DNA of 11,433 nt, from contig JAUZQA010000075.1 in NCBI GenBank assembly GCA_030705665.1, forward strand, positions 1-11,433, read 5' to 3'. The notes below the pieces were generated by a model. It saw only the letters and a list, made by a program, of their open reading frames with translations, was not told the origin of the DNA and did no database searches. This DNA comes from Bacillota bacterium. GTDB lineage: Bacteria; Bacillota; Bacilli; Bacillales_B; DSM-18226. Within the stretch, counting starts at the first letter, position 1. Each line of letters opens with the position of its first letter. The position numbers and the translations under genes are program-made. This document shows, in pieces, positions 6,273-11,433 of the stretch.

Positions 6273-7007
6273 ATGAATGCAGTCATTTATATTTGTCATG
6301 GAAGCAGGGTCGCTACAGGAAGAGAGCAAGCAGCTGACTTCATAAAAAAATGCATGAGTAGAGTGAAGGTGCCAATACAAGAATATTGTTTTCTGGAATT
6401 GGCTTCACCAACCATAGAAGAAGCATTTATTAGCTGCGTTAATAAAGGAGCAACTAAAATAGCAGTTATACCAGTGCTGCTGCTTACTGCAGCCCATGCA
6501 AAAAAGGATATTCCAAATGAATTATGTCGCTTATCATCCTTATATCCCAATGTTCATGTAAAGTACGGCTCTCCAATAGGAGTAAATCCAAAGATGGTTG
6601 AATCATTAAAAGATCGAATAAAGGAAATAGGAGAAGATATAACCGAAAACTCTATGGTACTTCTCGTAGGCAGGGGGAGCAGCGATCCAGATGTTAAAAG
6701 GGATTTAAATAATGTGGCTTCCTTACTAAAGGAAAATACTGACATTGGGAAGGTTGAAACCTGTTTCTTAACAGCGGCGACTCCAAGCTTAGATGAAGGT
6801 TTGCAGTCCGCCAGTGAAAGTAACTTTGAGAAAGTCTTTGTCATTCCTTATCTATTGTTTACTGGGGTTTTAATGAAGCATATTAACAAGGTTATCGAAA
6901 CACAAGTGTTTAGCAGAAAGTTATATTTATGCAATTATTTGGGATACCATTCCGCAATTGAAGAGATTTTAGTTGAAAAAGCAGAGAACCTTTTGAAGGA
7001 TATATAA
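6273..7007 (+). CDS. sirB: Sirohydrochlorin ferrochelatase, SirB/CbiX family
   Basis: The 244-residue protein belongs to the class II chelatase family (SirB/CbiX), cytoplasmic enzymes inserting a metal into sirohydrochlorin. HGS with His9, LELASPTIEEAF (41-52) and AAHAKKDIP with His75 (73-81) are family features; the two histidines match the catalytic pair known from B. subtilis SirB. The second half repeats the fold (VGRGSSDPD, then a PYLLFTG strand), as expected for the two-domain form of about 250-260 residues. Iron insertion giving siroheme for sulfite reductase is the best reading next to sulfate genes; cobalt insertion (CbiX) cannot be excluded. ATG 6273 follows AGCGAGG (ending 6264). 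It stands alone, without the sumT and sirC neighbours seen in B. subtilis. Confidence 0.88.
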   Translation: MNAVIYICHGSRVATGREQAADFIKKCMSRVKVPIQEYCFLELASPTIEEAFISCVNKGATKIAVIPVLLLTAAHAKKDIPNELCRLSSLYPNVHVKYGSPIGVNPKMVESLKDRIKEIGEDITENSMVLLVGRGSSDPDVKRDLNNVASLLKENTDIGKVETCFLTAATPSLDEGLQSASESNFEKVFVIPYLLFTGVLMKHINKVIETQVFSRKLYLCNYLGYHSAIEEILVEKAENLLKDI

Positions 7008-7045
7008 AAATAGTTGTATATATATAGAAGAAAAGTGGATATGAA

Positions 7046-7084
7046 TAAAGGGAGAAGCTGTGTAAACTGGCTTCTCCCTTTATA
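7046..7084 (+). terminator. Terminator hairpin after sirB
   Basis: TAAAGGGAGAAGC (7046-7058) pairs perfectly with GCTTCTCCCTTTA (7070-7082), a 13-bp stem with an 11-nt loop. The T tail is short and interrupted (TTTATAACT), so it is a moderate terminator, but the stem is long and stable. It separates sirB from the S10 promoters about 75 bp further on. Confidence 0.75.
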
Positions 7085-7159
7085 ACTAATAATGTAGAGA
7101 GTTTTAGATCTATGGATAATATCATGCAAGACCATCATTATCTACCAAATAGATTATCC

Positions 7160-7188
7160 TTGAAAAACCGACATATGCCCGCTATAAT
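7160..7188 (+). promoter_or_regulatory. S10 operon promoter P1
   Basis: TTGAAA (7160-7165), a 17-bp spacer and a perfect TATAAT (7183-7188) form a strong sigma-A promoter, starting near 7195, about 200 nt before rpsJ. An imperfect dyad (7108-7113/7149-7154 and 7115-7120/7137-7142) lies just upstream. Confidence 0.8.
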
Positions 7189-7229
7189 AGAAAAAGTGTT
7201 GTGAAGCATAAACAAATTAAAAGAATATC

Positions 7230-7258
7230 TTGCGTTTGCTTTATGTTTTATGTATAAT
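7230..7258 (+). promoter_or_regulatory. S10 operon promoter P2
   Basis: TTGCGT (7230-7235), a 17-bp spacer and a perfect TATAAT (7253-7258) lie 70 bp downstream of P1. The -35 is weaker. The start would be near 7265, giving a leader of about 130 nt. Confidence 0.65.
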
Positions 7259-7264
7259 AGACAA

Positions 7265-7703
<439 letters not shown>

Positions 7704-7741
7704 TGACAATAAATTATTAGGAAATTAGGAGGTGTGACTAA

Positions 7742-8368
7742 ATGACCAAAGGAATCTTAGGAAGAAAAATTGGTATGACTCAAGTATTTGCTGAGAATGG
7801 CAATCTAATCCCTGTAACAGTAATTGAGGCTGCTGGTAACGTAGTTCTTCAAAAGAAATCTGTTGAAAGCGACGGTTACGAAGCTATTCAAGTAGGTTTT
7901 GAAGATAAGCGTGAAAAGTTAGCGAACAAACCTGAAAAAGGGCATGTTGCAAAGGCAAACACTAATCCTAAGCGCTTCATTCGCGAATTCCGCGGAGATG
8001 ACTTAACAGGATATGAGGTTGGTCAAGAAGTCAAAGTTGATATTTTCGCTGCAGGCGATATTGTAGATGTAACAGGAGTATCAAAAGGTAAAGGTTTCCA
8101 AGGCTCAATCAAGCGCCATGGACAATCTCGCGGCCCAATGGCTCACGGTTCTCGTTATCATCGTCGTCCTGGTTCAATGGGACCTGTTGCTCCAAACCGC
8201 GTATTTAAAGGTAAAGCATTACCTGGACGTATGGGTGGAGAACAAGTTACTGTACAAAACTTAGAAATCGTAAAAGTTGACGTAGAGCGTAATCTTTTAT
8301 TGGTTAAAGGTAATGTGCCAGGAGCTAAAAAATCACTAGTAAAAATTAAAAATGCAATTAAAGGATAA
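7742..8368 (+). CDS. rplC: 50S ribosomal protein L3
   Basis: The 208-residue protein starts with [15 protein letters not shown] and has the L3 signature SKGKGFQG (114-121), followed by the extended loop [20 protein letters not shown] (126-145) that reaches towards the peptidyl transferase centre. L3 is an early 23S rRNA-binding assembly protein. Length is as expected for Bacillus (about 209). ATG 7742 is seven bases after AGGAGGTG (7727-7734). It lies 38 bp after rpsJ with no terminator between. Confidence 0.98.
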   Translation: MTKGILGRKIGMTQVFAENGNLIPVTVIEAAGNVVLQKKSVESDGYEAIQVGFEDKREKLANKPEKGHVAKANTNPKRFIREFRGDDLTGYEVGQEVKVDIFAAGDIVDVTGVSKGKGFQGSIKRHGQSRGPMAHGSRYHRRPGSMGPVAPNRVFKGKALPGRMGGEQVTVQNLEIVKVDVERNLLLVKGNVPGAKKSLVKIKNAIKG

Positions 8369-8397
8369 TTAATTCAAAAGAAAGGAGGGGCTAAGGA

Positions 8398-9020
8398 ATG
8401 CCAAAGGTAACATTATTAAACCAAAGCGGTTCACAAGTTGGTGAAATCGAACTTAATGAATCAGTATTTGGAATTGAGCCTAACCAGCACGTATTATTTG
8501 AAGCGATCGTTATGCAACGTGCTTCATTACGTCAAGGTACACATAAAGTAAAAGGACGTTCAGAAGTGAGCGGCGGTGGACGTAAACCATGGCGCCAAAA
8601 AGGAACTGGTCGTGCGCGTCAAGGATCTATCCGTTCTCCACAATGGCGCGGAGGTGGTACTGTATTCGGACCTACACCACGCAGCTACAGCTTCAAATTA
8701 CCTAAAAAGGTGCGTCGTTTAGCAATTAAATCTGCGCTTTCTTCAAAAGTATTAGATGAAAACATTTTAGTACTAGAAAGCCTTGCATTAGAAACTCCAA
8801 AAACAAAAGACTTCAAAGCTGTTTTAACTGGTCTTTCTGTTGATAAAAAGGCACTTGTTGTTACAGCTAACTTGGATGAAAACGTGGCATTATCTGCTCG
8901 CAATATCCCTGGTGTAACAGTTGTAACTGCTGACGGAATCAACGTATTAGACGTTGTAAGCCATGATAAATTGATCATGACTAAAGCAGCTGTTGAAAAA
9001 GTAGAGGAGGTGCTTGCATA

Positions 9021-9021
<1 letters not shown>
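8398..9021 (+). CDS. rplD: 50S ribosomal protein L4
   Basis: The 207-residue protein binds 23S rRNA early in assembly. The basic loop [15 protein letters not shown] (62-76) lines the exit tunnel and is where macrolide-resistance changes are known in other bacteria; it appears normal here. In E. coli L4 also represses its own S10 operon, which makes it the first candidate to act on the leader at 7265-7394. ATG 8398 follows AAAGGAGGGG (8381-8390). Its stop overlaps the rplW start by one base (TAATG). Confidence 0.98.
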
Positions 9022-10162
<1,141 letters not shown>

Positions 10163-10207
10163 CGGGACTAAGCTACGGTTCATAAAACGAACCGTAGAAG
10201 AGTCGCG
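10163..10207 (+). other. Intercistronic RNA hairpin between rplB and rpsS
   Basis: CTACGGTTC (10173-10181) pairs perfectly with GAACCGTAG (10189-10197) around a 7-nt loop. Below it, a symmetric AAG/AAG internal loop (10170-10172, 10198-10200) is followed by GACT/AGTC (10166-10169, 10201-10204), one mismatch and CG/CG (10163-10164, 10206-10207). The structure starts directly after the rplB stop and ends right before the rpsS ribosome binding site. There is no T-run, so it is not a terminator. mRNA processing, stabilisation or protein binding are possible roles. Confidence 0.7.
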
Positions 10208-10222
10208 AAGGGAGGTTCACTT

Positions 10223-10501
10223 ATGGGTCGCAGCTTAAAAAAAGGACCTTTTGTTGATGAGCACTTAATGACAAAGATCGAAAAGTTAAACGAAACGGAA
10301 GGAAAACAAGTAATTAAAACTTGGTCACGCCGTTCTACGATCTTCCCACAATTCATCGGTCATACAGTCGCTGTTTATGATGGTCGTAAACATGTACCTG
10401 TATATGTTACTGAAGACATGGTTGGTCACAAACTTGGAGAATTTGCTCCAACACGTGCATACAAAGGCCATGGAAATGATGACAAGAAAACAAGACGTTA
10501 A
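10223..10501 (+). CDS. rpsS: 30S ribosomal protein S19
   Basis: The 92-residue protein begins [14 protein letters not shown] and contains the signature [22 protein letters not shown], both diagnostic of S19, which sits in the 30S head with S13 and contacts tRNA and the intersubunit bridge. ATG 10223 is preceded by AAGGGAGG (10208-10215), immediately after the base of the intercistronic hairpin. The gap to rplV is 18 bp. Confidence 0.98.
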   Translation: MGRSLKKGPFVDEHLMTKIEKLNETEGKQVIKTWSRRSTIFPQFIGHTVAVYDGRKHVPVYVTEDMVGHKLGEFAPTRAYKGHGNDDKKTRR

Positions 10502-10504
10502 TGA

Positions 10505-10861
<357 letters not shown>

Positions 10862-10864
10862 CTA

Positions 10865-11433
10865 GTGGGTCAAAAAGTAAATCCAGTTGGTTTGCGTATC
10901 GGAATCATCCGTGATTGGGAATCTAAATGGTACGCAGGCAAAGATTTTGCTGTTCTTTTACACGAAGACATCAAAGTTCGTGAATACATCACGAAACGAT
11001 TAAAAGATGCTTCTGTTTCTAAGGTTGAAATCGAACGTGCTGCAAACCGCGTGAACGTTACTATTCATACAGCGAAGCCTGGAATGGTTATCGGTAAAGG
11101 CGGTACAGAAGTTGAGGCTTTACGTAAAGCATTAAACCAACTTACTGGCAAACGTGTTCACATTAACATTCTTGAAATTAAAAAAGCTGATATGGATGCA
11201 AAATTGGTTGCTGAAAATATCGCTCGTCAATTAGAAAACCGTGTTTCTTTCCGTCGTGCCCAAAAGCAAGTTATCCAACGTGCTATGCGGTCAGGTGCAA
11301 AAGGAATTAAAACAATGGTTTCAGGTCGTTTAGGCGGAGCAGATATTGCTCGTTCAGAACATTACAGCGAAGGAACTGTTCCACTTCATACACTTCGCGC
11401 TGACATCGACTATGCTACAGCCGAAGCAGATAC
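10865..11433 (+). CDS. rpsC: 30S ribosomal protein S3 (3' partial)
   Basis: The frame is open from GTG 10865 to the window end, 189 codons plus two bases. It begins (M)[17 protein letters not shown] and contains the KH-domain GKGG loop (77-80) and the [17 protein letters not shown] region typical of S3, which forms part of the mRNA entry tunnel and its helicase activity. Full Bacillus S3 is about 218 residues, so some 30 are missing. A GTG start is indicated because AAGGAGGG (10850-10857) is seven bases upstream and no ATG occurs before conserved sequence. Confidence 0.97.
   Translation, partial: MGQKVNPVGLRIGIIRDWESKWYAGKDFAVLLHEDIKVREYITKRLKDASVSKVEIERAANRVNVTIHTAKPGMVIGKGGTEVEALRKALNQLTGKRVHINILEIKKADMDAKLVAENIARQLENRVSFRRAQKQVIQRAMRSGAKGIKTMVSGRLGGADIARSEHYSEGTVPLHTLRADIDYATAEAD

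Noticed and set aside
7108..7154. Imperfect dyad upstream of S10 P1 (ATCTAT/ATAGAT and GATAAT/ATTATC)
   Set aside because: AT-rich with an asymmetric internal loop (1 by 6); too weak to claim as an operator or RNA structure.

Overview
The window looks like a chromosomal segment from a low-GC Bacillaceae bacterium (Bacillus in the broad sense). The signs are strong AAAGGAGG-type ribosome binding sites, sigma-A-type promoters, Bacillus-like EF-Tu and ribosomal proteins (S10 of 102 aa, L2 of 276 aa, L3 of 208 aa), a cysH-cysP-sat-cysC gene order known from Bacillus subtilis, and two copies of a dispersed ~130-bp repeat common in Bacillus genomes. Species cannot be named from the sequence alone.

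Layout. (1) 1-1602: end of the str operon, with the 3' end of fusA (EF-G), a probable tuf promoter, tufA (EF-Tu) and a strong terminator. (2) 1661-5546: a sulfate-assimilation operon with its own promoter, a possible CymR-type operator, a small leader hairpin with terminator features, then cysH (APS/PAPS reductase), cysP (PiT-family sulfate permease), sat (ATP sulfurylase), cysC (APS kinase) and a terminator. (3) 5464-6272: a gene-free 809-bp island of nested inverted repeats holding two oppositely oriented ~130-bp repeats and two inverted, diverged copies of a hairpin/terminator module. (4) 6273-7082: a lone sirB/cbiX-type chelatase gene (siroheme pathway) and a hairpin terminator. (5) 7160-11433: start of the S10 operon, with two tandem promoters, a structured leader, and rpsJ-rplC-rplD-rplW-rplB-rpsS-rplV-rpsC, the last cut by the window edge.

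How the genes work together. CysP imports sulfate, Sat activates it to APS, CysC phosphorylates APS to PAPS, and CysH reduces APS/PAPS to sulfite. Sulfite reductase, not in this window, needs siroheme, whose iron is inserted by SirB. The flanking genes make the translation machinery.

The main oddity is position. In B. subtilis tufA is followed by the S10 operon, while the cysH operon lies elsewhere and continues with sumT, sirB and sirC. Here a metabolic module of about 5.5 kb sits between tufA and rpsJ, sumT and sirC are missing, and a repeat island separates cysC from sirB. I found no entirely new protein system. The points worth a second look are the module's placement, the cysH leader without a visible SAM riboswitch, the nested inverted-repeat island, the S10 leader, and the hairpin filling the rplB-rpsS gap.
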